NCBI GenBank assembly: GCA_033002965.1
Contig: JAURVB010007640.1
Coordinates: forward strand, 1 to 64,000
From: Piper betle
Taxonomy: Eukaryota; Streptophyta; Magnoliopsida; Piperales; Piperaceae
Reading direction: 5' to 3'
Length of the DNA: 64,000 nucleotides
Below are positions 11,077 to 24,339 of the stretch, piece by piece. The position numbers were made by a program, and so were the translations under genes. The notes under the pieces were generated by a model, which did not search any database, was not told where the DNA came from, and saw only the letters and a list, made by a program, of their open reading frames with translations. Within the stretch, counting starts at the first letter, position 1, and the number at the start of each line of letters is the position of its first letter.

Positions 11077-11394
11077 ACCTTAAATATGACAACAGGCTTT
11101 GCAAATAATTGGCTTAGGGAACCAAAAGAGGCGTAATAAGATGAACTGAAGCAAAGCTTCACAAACATTAACAATAAAAGAGGGATGAACAAAGAAAGGG
11201 GAGTGCCTAAATTAGGCATTTGGAGGAAGAAATGCAGAAATAATTATAGAAAATAAAGATGGAGATGTTGAGATCTTCTTGAAGACCCAATATTTCTAGT
11301 AATCCATCTTCAGAAAATAATGATGCTAATTCATCTAGTGTAAAGGGTATCCAATCAACAAATTCCACATGGAATTTACGTTGATGAACCATCC

Positions 11395-12359
11395 TTTTCT
11401 GAAATGGAATTTAAAGTAAATACATGCCAGTTTAAACCAAATAGAGAACATTGTTTAAAGGAATTCATGTTACCTAAACATGAAACTTTTAGGAACTGGT
11501 ATTTTGAAATATTTTCAGCAAAACAATTAAAAGAATATAAAGATCTATATTAGGATTTGAAAAATCTTTTATTACTTGGTTTAAAGAAGAGTATTATCTA
11601 GCTGTTCAAGTTTCAAAAGAAACAAGAACATTGGATACTACTGGTGGAAAGACGGTAACTAGTAAACATCCTCCAGTAGAAAATATTTTATATAGAAATA
11701 TAGAAACAACTTCATCTGTATAAATAGATCCTAAAATATTAATGAAGAAGCTACAACTATAATTAAGCAAAATGATTATACACATTTACATTTACAAATT
11801 ATTGCCTCTCACCTTTTTCAAATTGAAGATAACTGGTCAATAAGGGAGAAAGGTGAAGAGAAAATAGTCATTGATAATGAAATAATAAAACCCGTATTAA
11901 TCAAACCTCCAATTACATCTTCTAAGGGATTCAAAACAAGAAGTTCTTTAAATGAAGATTTTACTGAAAAACTAACTAACAGATTAGGTACTTTAAAAAT
12001 AAATGAATCTATAAAAGTAATAAGTGAAGTTAATATTGAAGAAAATATTAATGAATCAATAAATCAGTTTAGTGCAGATAGAATTGAAATGGCTAAACCA
12101 TTGGCCCAATAACCCTTGGCTACAGGAAGACATTACTATAGTAGGCCAACTCCTGCCTCAATTCTATTTGAAGAAAATTCTATCAATTCTGCATTGTCAT
12201 GTGATAGTAAGTCTATTTATGAATGGAATATTGATGGACAATCAGAATACCAAATTATAATTACCTTACATAACACGTTAATGTACTCAACTATATATAA
12301 AACAATAGAAAATAATGATAGATAAATAACTGAATTTATTATTGCTAGTTTATCTGGAC
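11395..12359 (+). pseudogene. Pararetrovirus ORF1, region between movement and coat protein, broken
   Basis: Short open runs in shifting frames, including WFKEEYYLAVQVSKETRTLD near 11575-11640, are separated by stops and small indels. Similar AT-rich coding sequence extends upstream to about 11260. It leads straight to the insertion point of the solo LTR at 12360, after which the coat protein continues at 15189. Base composition (A-rich on the plus strand) matches the rest of the viral copy and differs from the GC-rich LTR beside it. Confidence 0.65.
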
Positions 12360-15183
12360 CGTAACACCCCGTTTCGGCTCACCCGTGAACCAACTCGGAA
12401 ATGTCACCGGCAATCGAACTGTTCGCTAATCTACTAGATTCGGTTAAGCCGACCAGGATCTACTCTCGGCGTTTCAAGATAGAGATGCAAATTTGAAATG
12501 CATGAATGGGAACAATTGGGTTCTAACGCGGTCCTACATGCATGCTATGATGTACAAGCAAAATAAGACAAAACAACAAATGCGAAACCAAAAGAAAATA
12601 TATACTATTTTATGAAAATACGGTAACACATAACAATCTACCATGACATTCAATCATTATCTCATTCATTTTTACCTGAGCCGAGTCTTAACTCCAAGGC
12701 TCCCTACTCATTCATATTTATCAGTTCGTTTCATAACAAGTAATTCATTCAAGCAAACACATCAAAATTATCGTTTACATAACAATAACACACCATCATT
12801 ATACGTTACACGCTGCAAGTACATGTGTGCGCGGTTCTGTGCTGCTCCTCCACAGTCCCGACAGCTTTCATTGCTCGCATTCCTCACCTACATATATATA
12901 GAAAAACCGTCAGCAACGAGTGTTACCGGCCCGAAAAATAACTAATATCAATCTGGCACAAGAGAGCAAACTCTCCTGTTGAATCAAAACCATATACTTC
13001 CTCAAGAACTCTCATCAGGGCACATACGGGAGTCGTCGCCGTCGGGTCGACAACGTCCCCCTTTCTTTCTCATTCTCATACCTTGGCCATTTCTCTATCA
13101 CTTCTCGCATCAAATTTCATTCCTTACTGCCCTCTGCACCTTCCATATTACTCCTGGCCTTGAGCACAAAGGCCGAGCACTCTCAGGCAGTCGCCTTCAG
13201 TACCCTTTGAACCACAAGTCTAGACATGCGCTGCATTGCAGTACCCGTAAACCTCCACACTTCTCCGGGTTTGAGGAACTCAAAGGTGGAGTTGTCCGGA
13301 TCCTTCGGGAACGAAGTGGGTTCTCCACAGCTCCAGAGCCCGCTCTTCCGAGCACACGCCCTATCTGAAGACGTGGCCGCAAGTACCCCTCATCCCATCT
13401 CCCACCGAAAACACGAAAACTATACATATATAGGCCTGGGTTGGGATTTATACAATAGGCCCGAAGGCATCGTGAGTTGAATCTGAAGTTCAAAAACAAA
13501 CTCGAGGGATCTCATCCTCGAGGGTTATTAATCCGAAATAAAACTGTTGGCTAAATGGCCCGAGTTAAGTGGGATCCGATAAAACAACACTTAACTCGTC
13601 CTGCACATGATAAATCAAATATACAATAGAGTAGCGTAAAACAGAGAACGAGTCCTAAACGGACCTGGTAGAAGCTCCAAACGGGTCCACGCGCCTAGGC
13701 GGCGAGCTCCTACACTGTACCTACACAATCAAGCTAAAAACTAACGCCCGCATGATGAATCACACATCCTATAGCATGCACACACAATCAACACAATCAC
13801 GCATCAATCAACACACATCAACCTATATCAATTCTAGCAATCAATTCTAGCAAGTCTACTTAGGCTAGTTTGCATTAGATCATGATCTTTACCTAGTTAC
13901 CCTAATTAGTTTCTTAGTCTCCATTTTTTAACACCACTCAATCAAACAAATTTCATATTTTATCCTTAATCAAATCTACATTTATATATATTATTATAAC
14001 ACATAATTCACCAATCCTAGCATGCAATTCTAATAAGCAATACTTTCAAATAATTAAGTTAAAATAAATTATACCTCGCGTCGTCGAAAATTGGCGACGG
14101 TTAGGGTTTCTGTTTCGTGGCTCGAAACTCGAATTCGGCACCTAGCGGCTTCCGAAGTCCGATCAGATTGGATCGGGTGCGTTCGGCGGATGATCCGGCG
14201 AATTTCCCGAGAATCCAATTTCCGACGGTTCCAGCAGTTTTCCGACGAGTGTCGGCGATTTTCCAGCGGATTCCGGCGATTTTCTGGCGATGATTCGGGA
14301 CGGGACAATCTGGGGGTTTATCGGCACCAGCTCAATGAGCTTGGTCCAATGGTGGTGTCAAATAGGGTAGTCGAGGCGGCGATGGCCGTCAACAGCGGCG
14401 TTGAAAATGGGTGGCGGCCGCGGTGTGCTCCGATCGGGGCTGCGGCCGGCCTCGACGACGGTCGGGAAGATGGGGAAACGTCGATGACGGCGAGAGGGTG
14501 GTCGTTGGGGTCGCAGCAGCGACAAATCACCGAGGGATCGTGTCGCAGCTCGTGGGGCGATGCTGGAGTCGTGGAGGCGAGACGGTGGCCAGGGTGGGTC
14601 GTGGCGGCACGACGACTTCACGGCGGGATGGGGCGGCGTTGATCGGCGGCTGTACGACGTCGGCGGCGGCGACAAGCACGAGGGGCGGCGAGGGTTTGGG
14701 TGAAGAAGGGTCGGGAGGGAGAAAAATACCCTCAATGGCAATTTCATAAATAAGTATTGACTCGATTCCTACTCTAGTCAAAATATTATCTAGTTCGCAA
14801 TAAATTTTAAAAAAATCTAGAAAAATATGGAAAAATTCCATAAAATAAAACAAACACAACAACATCCAAATGGCATACTCTATAACTAATAACCCACCCA
14901 AATATAATCCAACGCGTCCTAATGCGTTATTCGGCCTAAAACTATTCCGCGATAAAATAAAAATAACAATCAATACTGTATAACTCCATATACTTGATAA
15001 CCCATTTTTCATCATCTTTTAGACGTTATCATCGTACACTTGAGCATATATGACCCTCATCGCTCATAACTCACAACTAGCCTTAACTCAGCTCGCGGTC
15101 TATAAAGCTGACTCGACTCGAACCAACGGTTGAACCGACTGGTTCACTCTCGTAAAACTCTGACTCGAGTCATGGGTTTTACA
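12360..15183 (+). repeat. Solo LTR 1 (2.8 kb) inside the pararetrovirus
   Basis: The insert starts CGTAACACCCC (canonical TG changed to CG) and ends GGGTTTTACA. It is flanked by TGGAC (12355-12359) and TGAAC (15184-15188), a 5-bp target duplication with one change. It shares ends, length and internal landmarks with the LTRs at 18559-24339 and 19168-22062, such as a CTCGAGG-rich palindrome near 13500 and a GCGCCTAGGCGGCGAGCTCC block near 13690. There is no gag, pol or second LTR, so it is a solo LTR. The strand given is relative to the TGTAACAC end; transcription direction is unknown. The 183-codon frame at 14091-14642 is a GC-rich artefact. Confidence 0.8.
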
Positions 15184-15188
15184 TGAAC

Positions 15189-15960
15189 AACTTAAAGGTT
15201 GGTATGATCATTATCTAACCTCAGTCCTGAAACTAGAAGTAATAGGTCCAACCAAGGTTGACACAAATACAAATTAGATAAAAGAAGATGATGTTTATAC
15301 ATTAATAACTACAATATTATGCCACTTTGTGGATGACACTAATGTTTTAGAGGAAAAAACTCAAGAATTAATAATGAATCTAAAATGTCCAACATTGACT
15401 CATTTTAGATGGTATAAAAATATATTTTTATCCTTATTATTTCAAAGAGATGATTCTACTTTAGATTTTTGGAAAGAAAGGTTTTTAGAAGGATTACCTC
15501 CATTATTTACAAATAAAGTTAGGAATAAAACACGAAATCAAAATAATGGAATAATCCCTTATAGTGCATTTACATTTGGAAAATTAATAAATGAAGTAGT
15601 AACTAAGGGATTAGCTTTATGTAATGATTTAAATTTAAAAAATCAGTTAAAAAAATAGAGACTATTGGGGAAAAGAGAATTTTGGCAACAATGTTGTACT
15701 TTTTCTTTCCCTACACCTCCTAAAAAATCATTAAGTAAAAAATCCTTTATTCCTAATAAACGTAGATTAAAAAAACCAACAAGAAATGAAAATAAAGATA
15801 AAAAATTAAAACCCCCAAAATAGAGTAATAAAAGAAAGAATAAACCTAGTAGTTATAAAGTTGTCGTATGTTGGGACTATGGACAGTCTGGACATACAAG
15901 AAGTTAATGTAAATTAAGAAAAAAATAAAAGAATTAAATATTGCTGAAGAAGAAAATTAG
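15189..15960 (+). pseudogene. Pararetrovirus coat protein C-terminal part with zinc knuckle
   Basis: The segment resumes right after the solo LTR. A 109-codon open run (15329-15658) contains KCPTLTHFRWYKNIFLSLLF, then lysine-rich sequence. A knuckle CWDYGQSGHTRS follows at 15869-15910, with tyrosine where the second cysteine should be and a stop before the last one. A lysine-rich tract followed by a CCHC knuckle is the standard coat-protein end in Caulimoviridae. Three or more in-frame stops make it dead. Confidence 0.8.
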
Positions 15961-16095
15961 AGTTTATTATCATTATTAGAAGAAATTAGTAGTGATTCTG
16001 AAAATAATGCCCTAGAAATTGGGGGTACATAATACGAATATGGTTCTACTTCAAGTGATAATATAGATTGTGACTGTGATAATTATAATATTATT

Positions 16096-16836
16096 ATGGA
16101 TTTGAATAATCTTAGCATTAATATGATAATAGCACAAGAGTCTATATTATTGGATTTAATTGACTCAGTAAAAGATAAAAATGAACAAAGGAATTTAATT
16201 GAAAAAGTTATAGCTTCTACTAGAGAGAGAAAATTAAAACCTAAAGTTGAAGCAGTAGTAAATCTGGCATATACTATGATTGAGATACTTGATAGGTTAA
16301 AACAAGAAAAACCTTTATCTCTACAAAACCTCAGAAGTGAGATAAATTCCTTAAAATCAGAATTAGTACAATTAAAAAGAAGAGTAGAAATACTTGAATT
16401 ATCTAATGAACATAATGATAATAACTCAACAAATAATGATTTTGATTTAAAATTATTTGAAGATTCTAAATTTAACATTGGTGAATCATCTAAAGAATAT
16501 TTAAATATAATAAAACAAATAATATGTAGAAAATATGTATTGAAAATAAAAATAATAGTAGAAAGAGAATTTAAATTAGAAACACTAGCATTAGTATATA
16601 CTAGTGTAGATAGGAACATAATTAGAAAAGGATTAATTCCTACTAAGTATTATGTAAAGACAACTCAAACATTATCTGCCGCTAACGATCAGAGTATAAG
16701 AATTAATTATAAATTACCAAATGCAGTAGTTTGTATAAATTATACTTGTATTGATTTAACCTTTATTCTATTAAAGGATTCTGGAACAAAAGTAATATTA
16801 GGAAATCCTTTTCCAAAATTAATAAAACCTTTTTAA
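16096..16836 (+). pseudogene. Pararetrovirus coiled coil and aspartic protease, 246-codon remnant
   Basis: This is the longest uninterrupted piece of the viral copy. Residues about 60-125 form heptad-like leucine repeats (NSLKSELVQLKRRVEILEL), a probable coiled coil. Residues about 165-246 are protease-like. The active-site region reads LVYTSVDRNII instead of a D-T/S-G triad, and a later hydrophobic DSGTKVILGNPF closes the fold. Since the catalytic triplet is changed, no activity is expected. The ATG at 16096 is internal to the former polyprotein, not a true start. Confidence 0.7.
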
Positions 16837-17059
16837 CTATAGCTAATATAGGAATTCATACTAAGTTAAAGGGTAAAAATATAACTTTTAAATTAGAATT
16901 TCCTAAAAGAAAAACATTTAATTTTGGCTATGAAAGAAAATTTGAGTAGAAAAATAGCTCAAATAAATTTCTTAAAAGAAGAAATACAAACTCTAAATTT
17001 AGAGAAAAAATTATTATCACCAGAAATTAAAGATAAAATAGAAGAATTTAAAAAAAATA

Positions 17060-17840
17060 TTTAAAATAGAATTATGTAATGAATTATCTACTGCATTTTG
17101 GGATAGGAAAAAACGTGAAGTAAATCTTCCTTATAAAGATAACTTCCATGAATTTCAAATTCCGACCAAGGCAAGACCAATTCAAATGAATAAAGAATTG
17201 GTTTAATATTACCAAACTGAAATACAATCCTTAATGGATAATAAATTAATTAGACCTAGTTGTTCTCCTTGGTCCTCTTCAGCTTTCTATGTTTATAAAA
17301 CATCTAAAATAGAAATAAGAGCACCAAGAATAGGTATAAACTATAAACCTTTAAAAAGGTTTTAAAATGGATTAGATATCCTATACCAAATAAGAAGGAT
17401 TTATTAAAAAGATTATATCGGGCTCAGGTTTTTAGTAAATTTGATCTAAAATCTGGGTTTTGACAAATTCAAATTACTGAAAATGATAGATATAAAACTG
17501 TTTTTAATATTTCATTTGGTCAATATAAATGGAATGTTATGTTATTTGGATTAAAAAATACTCCATCAGAATTCTAATAGATAATGAATGATATCTTTAA
17601 TCCTTATGTTAGTTTTATAATAATATATATAGATGATGTGTTAATATATTCTAATAGTTTAGAACAACACTTTAAACATCTAAGTATATTTTATAGTATT
17701 GCAAAAAATAATGGTATAGTTTTATCTAAAAAAGAAAATGGTTTTAGTCAACAAAATATGTGATATGTAGGACAAGATTTGAAAAAGGATATATTAAACC
17801 TATACAAAGAGTAATAGAATTTTCATCTAAGTTTCCTGAT
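17060..17840 (+). pseudogene. Pararetrovirus reverse transcriptase, broken
   Basis: RT blocks are visible in order: LIRPSCSPWSSSAFYV near 17250-17295, QYKWNVMLFGLKNTPSEF near 17520-17576, and the catalytic IIYIDDVLIYSNS at about 17620-17660. The block AKNNGIVLSKKENGFS near 17700-17750 is typical of Caulimoviridae. At least four stops and two frame changes interrupt it. Confidence 0.88.
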
Positions 17841-17949
17841 GAGTAATAAATAAAACTCAGTTACAAAGATTTTTAGGAAGTCTTAATTATGTATGAAATT
17901 TTTATAAAGATTTAGCCAAAGACTGTATGTTGTTATGGCAAAGACTTAA

Positions 17950-18519
17950 GAAAAATCCTCCACCTTAGTCAGTAGCCCATACAAAAGCCGCTTGTGAATA
18001 ATCCAAGAAACATGACAGGTATGGGAACTACTGAAGGTACTAAAGAAACAAGAACAACAACTACTAATTCATGAGCCAATATATTCCCAAAAAGTACAAA
18101 ATAGTACATATAAAATTAAGTTTATTCCTTGCTTATGTCTTGCTGATCCGACTTCTTTAAAAGTAGTAGAAACTGATGCCTTTGAAGTCCTAAATAATAA
18201 AAATGTAGTAATAAGATATTACTCAGGATTATGGAGTCCTACACAGCAAAAATATTCTACTATAAAAAAACAAATGTTAAGCATTGTTAATTGCATATTA
18301 AAATTTTAGGATTTATTAAATAAAAAATTGCTAATATGTATTGACTGTAAAACTGCTAAAGATATTTTAGAAAAAGATGTTAAGAATTTAGCTTCTAAAC
18401 ATATTTTTACTAGATAGCAAGCTTTACTTGCGATATTTGATTTTGATATTGAATATATCAAAGGAGATACTAATTCTCTCCCTGATTTTCTAACCTGTGA
18501 ACTTTTGCAAAGGGTATAG
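17950..18519 (+). pseudogene. Pararetrovirus RNase H and end of ORF1
   Basis: The last 330 bases read as RNase H with few breaks: TDAFEVLNNKNVVIRYYSG, YSTIKKQMLSIVNCILKF, then FDFDIEYIKGDTNSLPDFLT. The frame ends at the TAG at 18517-18519, directly followed by the ATG of the second frame. Single stops replace two residues. The region before 18100 is more damaged. Confidence 0.82.
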
Positions 18520-18558
18520 ATGGATAAAGGCAAAGGAAAAGGTATTGGTCAAACCTTT

Positions 18559-21500
18559 TGTAAAACCCACGATTCGAGTCAGGGTTATATATTCAGAACC
18601 GGTTGGCCCGACCGTTATTTTTGAGTCGAGTCAGTTTCAGAACACGTGTACTGAGCCGACGCCGGTCTCGTGTATGAGCCATGAGGGTCATGTGTACCCA
18701 AATATATGATGATAACGTCATGAACACAGCAAAAAAGAATGAGTTATCAGAATATATAAGAGTATGCAGTTCATTTTTTTATTATGATATATAATGGATC
18801 GTAGAATTAGTTTTAGGCCGTTACCCGCGTTAGGACGCGTTACAGGCATTTTGGGTGGGTTGATAGTTCTAGAACATATCATTATGATTTTTTGGTGTTG
18901 TTTGCTTTTATGGGATTTTTCCCATATTTTTTTGGAATTTTCTTATGACTTAAATATTATTTTTGACTCAAGTAGGAGACGAGTCAAATAATATTTACAA
19001 CTTTGCCACCACACACCCCCGAGCCCTTCTTTTCTTCCCCAAACCCTCGCCCGACACCGTCGTTGTGCACGTCGCCGCCGCTGCCCGACTGCCGGTAGTG
19101 GCTGCCTAACCCCACGACGACGTTGTCGTGCTGCCCCGACCAGGACCGGTCCCCATCGGACCGCCGTTGTAACACACCAAATCCGGTTCACACTCGTGAA
19201 CCGAACCGGCATGTTACCAGCCCCGGTTAGGTCAGCTAACCCAAACCTAACTCATACGGATCCAATCTCGGCGTCTTAAGATGTAGATGACTTGTCATGC
19301 ATGGATAAATGCATAAAACCCTAACATGATACTACATGGATGGCATGCAACCTAAATTTCACATCATTACAATTACGATAAAAATTGTGAAATAAAACAG
19401 ACAGGGTCTCCCCTAAAAGTGCAATTATGGGCCCACCCTGTCAAAATATATATATATATATATATATATAAATGTATACACATGCATCCATAATTTCATT
19501 CACACAAAATCTAACATCTTATGAATTCATTCTGAAGTTGGGGTTTCAACCCACCACGCTTCCGCTGCGCATCTCTGATCATGTTCACATTCTATCATGT
19601 CTCATGCATTTGAACATATCATTCACAATATAATAACATAATAACACAATACTAAACATTCAAAAATCTGACATGTGTGTGTACATGACCTCATTGCTCC
19701 TCCGTCGAAGCTGGCTCATCCAACTCGTGATTATTACCTACATATAGTATAAAAACACGTCAGTAACAAGTGTTACTGGTCCGGAAAATAAAATAACTAT
19801 AACAAGCTGGCTATGAGAGTAAACTCTCATATGAAAGAAAACATCATATACTGCACTGGGCTGCAGACTCGGTAGCATCCCGAACTTACTGATCTGCTGC
19901 TGGTACTCTGCCGCTCTCGGCACTTCTTTTTCAGTACTTCTCGTTGAAACTTTATTTTAAGCCCTCTCCTTACCTCTATATTTCTCCTGGCCTTGAGCAT
20001 GAAGGCCGAGTACTCTCAGGCAGTCGCGTTTAGTACCCTTTGAACCACAAATCCGGACATGCCCTAAACCTCCACGTTCTCCGGGTGTGAGGAACTCAAA
20101 CGCGGAGTTGTCAGGATCCCTCGGGAATGGAACAGTCCGCTGGCACTAATCCAGAGCCCGCTTTGACTGTCACGGCATCCTCTGCATGGTACGTACAGTC
20201 GATTTCTCCATCTCTCGTCTCACTGAAAACGCGAAAACTACATATATATAGGGCTGGGTAGGGATTTATATAATAGGCCCGAAGGCAACTTGTGGCGGAT
20301 CTTGTTTTCGAAATCATCCTCGAGGGATCTCATCCTCGAGGGGTTATTAATTCGGAAAACCATTCGATTAAATGGCCCGAGTTAAGTGGGATCCGATAAA
20401 GTGCCACTTAACTCGTCCTGTAGGCATTAAAACAAACATACAATAGAAAAGAGTAAAACAGACGAGTCCTAAACGGACCTGGTAGAAGCTCCAAGCGTAT
20501 CATCGCGCCTAGGCGGCGAGCTCCTACTCCATACCTACACATCAAAACTAAATACTAACGCCCACTAACTACATGATGCATCAAACTCAATAAACATCAA
20601 TCACAATCAATAATCATAATATGAAAATAATTCTAACTCATCCTATTCCTACCAATTTTATTATATTTTTCCTAAGTTACATTACTCGATTGGCATGCTC
20701 AACTCGATCTACCTCATTAGATCACTTACTATTCATTCGCAATTACCCAAATCATACCATCATCCCTTTACTCATAATTAGGCATTACTCATGACGGTTA
20801 ATCAAATCTAGCATACTGTGCTAACATTCATCATGACAACTAGTTAATTCTAACATGCTATGCTAACAATCATAATCAATTTTAAATAACTCAATCAGAG
20901 GTAATTATACCTCACGTTGTCGACAATCGGCGACGGTTAGGGTTCCGTTGCGTGTCTCGGAACTCAAATTCGGCGCTCATCGGCGTCCGAAGCTCGATCG
21001 GGCTCGACTAGGTGAGCCCCGCAGAAGATCCGATAAATTCCAGAAATTCCGGTTTTCCAGCGGTTTTCCGGCAGCTGCTGACGGTTTCCCGACGGCTTCC
21101 AGTGGTTTCCCGGCGACAATCGTCAGCGGCATCTACTGGCCGGAAAGTGGTCGTGTTGGGTACCCTCGGAACCGGCTCGGCGAGCCCGACTCATCTACGA
21201 GGTCGACACGGCCAATGGAGGCGGCGGCTTGCCGAAAAACGGCAAAACAGAGCCGGTGGCGATGGGTGGCTAGATCCGGCCGGCCAAGGCGGCGATGGCC
21301 TCTGCTCAAGTCGGGGAATGTCGCTGGAGGGTCAAGGATGTCGAGCCGACCACCTGATCGTGGTGGCGACGGTCGGCAGCAGCGCGATCGGCGACGAAAG
21401 CGCTGCGTCGCAGTGGCGATTCCTCGAGTTGTGGCGGCCGGATTGTGGCCGGTCATGGTCGTGGCGGCACAGCGACGCCGTGGCGGGGCTAGGGGCGATG

Positions 21501-24339
21501 ATCGGCGGTCGGGCCGGCGTCCACGGCAGCGGCGGCAGCATGCGCAGTGGCGGCGCGTGGCAAGGGTTTGGGGAAGAAGAAAGGAAAGGTCGGGGGTGTG
21601 TGTGGTGGCAAACTTATAATTAAGACTTGACTCGTCTCCGGCTCGAGTTAAGTATAATAACTAAGTCGTATTAAATCCTAAAAAAATTCATAAAAATCGG
21701 GAAAAATCCCGTCAAATCAAACAAATACCAAACATCGTAATGATATGCTCTAGAACTATCAACCCACCCAAAATGCCCGTAACGCGTCCTAACGCGGTAA
21801 ACGGCATAAAACTAATTCTACGATCCATTATATATCATAATAAAAAAATGAACTGCATACTCTCATATATTCTGATAACTCATTCTTTTCTATTGTATTC
21901 ATGACGTTATCATCATATACTTGGGTACACATGACCCTCATGGCTCATACACGAGACCGGCATCGGCTCAGTCACGTGTTCTGAAACTGACTCGACTCAA
22001 AAATAACGGTCGAACCAACCGGTTCTGAATATAAAACCCTGACTCGAATCGTGGGTTTTACAGCCACGATGCAAGGAAACCACGCCACGATGCTGCGCCC
22101 GCGTTGCACTTTTGTCACCGATTTCGCTGCCGGCGACCAGCGCCGCCGCAATCGGTCGGTCACCTCAGCACCCTCAGCCTTCCAGCGACCTTCCCAGACC
22201 GGAACGGGGGCCATCGCCACCGTGGCAGGCCGGATCTACCCACCCATCGCCGCCGGCTCTGTTTTGCCATTTTTCGGCCAGCCGCCACCTCCGTAGGCCG
22301 TGTCAACCTCGTAGATGAGTTGGGCTCGCCGAGCCGGTTCCGAAGGTACCCAATATGACCACTTTCTGGCCAATAGACGCCGTCGGCGATTGTCGCCGGA
22401 AACCACCGGAAGCCGCCGGAAAATTGGAATTTCTGGAACTCACTAGAATTCACCGGATCTTCCGCGGGGCTCACCCAGTCGAGCCCGATCGAGCTTCGGA
22501 CGATGATGAGTGCCGAATTTGAGTTCCGAGACACACGACGGAACCCTAACCGTTGTCGATTGTCGACAACGTGAGGTATAATTACCTCCGATTGAGTTAT
22601 TTAAATTTTATTATGATTGTTAGTATAACATGCTAGAATTGAATAATTGTCATGATAAACGTATGAGTATGAGTGTAGTGATGATTGCATGATGCAATTA
22701 ATTGAGAATGAATAGGGAATGATTTAATGAGGTAGATCGAGTTGAGCATGCTAATCGAGTAATGTAACTTAGGAAAAATACAATAAAATTGGTAGGAATA
22801 GGATGAGTTAGAATTATCTTCATATTTATGATTATTGATTGTGATTGATGTTTATTGAGTTTAATGCATCATTTAGTTAGCGGGCGTTAGTATTTAGTTT
22901 TGATGTGTAGGTACGGAGTAGGAGCTCGCCGCCTAGGTGCAATGACACGCTTGGAGCTTCTACTAAGTCTGTTAGGACTTCTCTCTGATTTTTATGATCT
23001 TTTCTATTGTATATTTGATTTATTGTCTGCAGGACGGGTTAAGTGGCGTTTTATCGGATCCCACTTAACTCGGGCCATTTAACTGAACATTTTCCGGATT
23101 AATAACCCCTCGAGGATGAGATCCCTCGAGGTTGATTTCGAAAACAAGATCCACCAAAAGTTGCCTTCGGGGCCTATTATATAAATCCCTACCCAGCCAT
23201 ATATATATATAGTTTTCGCGTTTTCAGTGAGACGAGAGACGGAGAAATCGATTGCACGTACCAGGCAGAGGATGTCGTGACAGTCAAAGCGGGCTCTGGA
23301 TTAGTGCCAGCGGACTGTTCCATTCCCGAGGGATCCTGACAACTCCGCATTTGAGTTCCTCACACCCGGAGAACGTGGAGGTTTACGGGTACTGTTTAGT
23401 ACAGCGCATGTCTGGACTTGTAGTTCAAAGGGTACTAAAGGTGACTGCCTGAGAGTACTCGGCCTTCGTGCTCAAGGCCAGGAGAAATATGGAGGTAAGG
23501 AGAGGGCTTAGGATAAATTTTCACAAGAAGTACTGAAAAGAAGTGCCGAGAGCGGCACAGTACCAGCAACAGATCAGTAAGTTCGGGATGCTACCGGGTC
23601 TCCAGCCCAGTGGCTCCTCAATAGTGCCCTTCAGAGTGTTCATGTGGAGTATATGTTGTTTTCTTTCATATGAGAGTTTTCTCTCATAGCCAGTTTGTTA
23701 TAGTTATTTTCTTTTCGGACCAATAACGCTTGTTACTGACGTTTTTCCTATATATATGTAGGTGATAAGCTCGAGATGGATGTGCCGGCCAGGACGGAGG
23801 AGCAATAAGGTCTTCTGCACACACACATTGGGTAATTGAATGTCTAATGTTTTGTTTATGATGTTATTTTATAAACATGCTATGATTAAATATTTGAGGC
23901 ATGACAATTACATGAAATGAAATGATCAGAATAGCGCAACAAAAGTGTGATGGGTTAGGATCCAAAGTTCAGAGAATGATGAATATAGTAGATTAGGATT
24001 CTGTGTGAATGCTATTGTTGCTATGCGTATATATGTTAGAATATATGATTTTGACAGGGTGGCCCCTAATTACATTTTTAGGGGAAATTCTGTCCCTTTC
24101 GTTTTAGAATTTTTACTAATTTTGATTGTAATTGTGTTGGTGTGAAAATTGGTTGCATGTCATCCATGTAGTGTCATGTTAGGGTTTTATGTATTCATAC
24201 ATACATATAGCAAGTTGGATCTTCATCTTAAGACGCCGAGATTGGATCCGCACGAGATTGGTTCGGGTTAGCCGACCTAACCTGGGCCTGTAACATGCCG
24301 GTTTGGTTCACGAGTGTGAACTGGATTTGGGGTGTTACA
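18559..24339 (-). repeat. Solo LTR 2 (about 2.9 kb, split), inverted, inside pararetrovirus ORF2
   Basis: It starts TGTAAAACCCACG at 18559 and ends GGGGTGTTACA at 24339, with a perfect 5-bp target duplication CCTTT (18554-18558 and 24340-24344). It lies opposite to solo LTR 1. A further LTR of the same family (19168-22062) splits it. Removing that insert leaves about 2.88 kb, the same size as the other two. The right part (22063-24339) carries the family landmarks in reverse order, including the CTCGAGG palindrome near 23110. Confidence 0.85.
19168..22062 (+). repeat. Solo LTR 3 (2.9 kb), nested inside solo LTR 2
   Basis: It starts TGTAACACACC at 19168 and ends GTGGGTTTTACA at 22062. The flanks GCCGT (19163-19167) and GCCAC (22063-22067) agree in three of five bases, a probable decayed duplication. 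Alignment by eye with its own reverse complement shows that the host LTR continues across the insertion. A simple TA tract lies at 19447-19470. Long frames such as 20948-21619 are GC-rich artefacts also seen in the sister copies. Confidence 0.8.

Larger units (their letters stand above)
10030..11190. other. Plastid-derived DNA, rearranged
   Basis: At least two separate pieces of plastome sequence are recognisable: a trnK-UUU 3' exon with its flank (10642-10800, minus) and the 3' part of rps2 (10871-11076, plus). These are not neighbours in the standard angiosperm plastome. The part near 10030-10260 resembles trnK-intron sequence when read on the minus strand, but less certainly. The 108-codon frame at 10161-10487 has no match I recognise. 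The pieces carry many substitutions, so this is an old nuclear insertion. Confidence 0.65.

Noticed and set aside
14091..14642. 183-codon frame, and the similar 223-codon frame at 20948-21619
   Set aside because: Both lie inside solo LTRs, are GC-rich with arginine/glycine-heavy translations, and are open in several frames at once.
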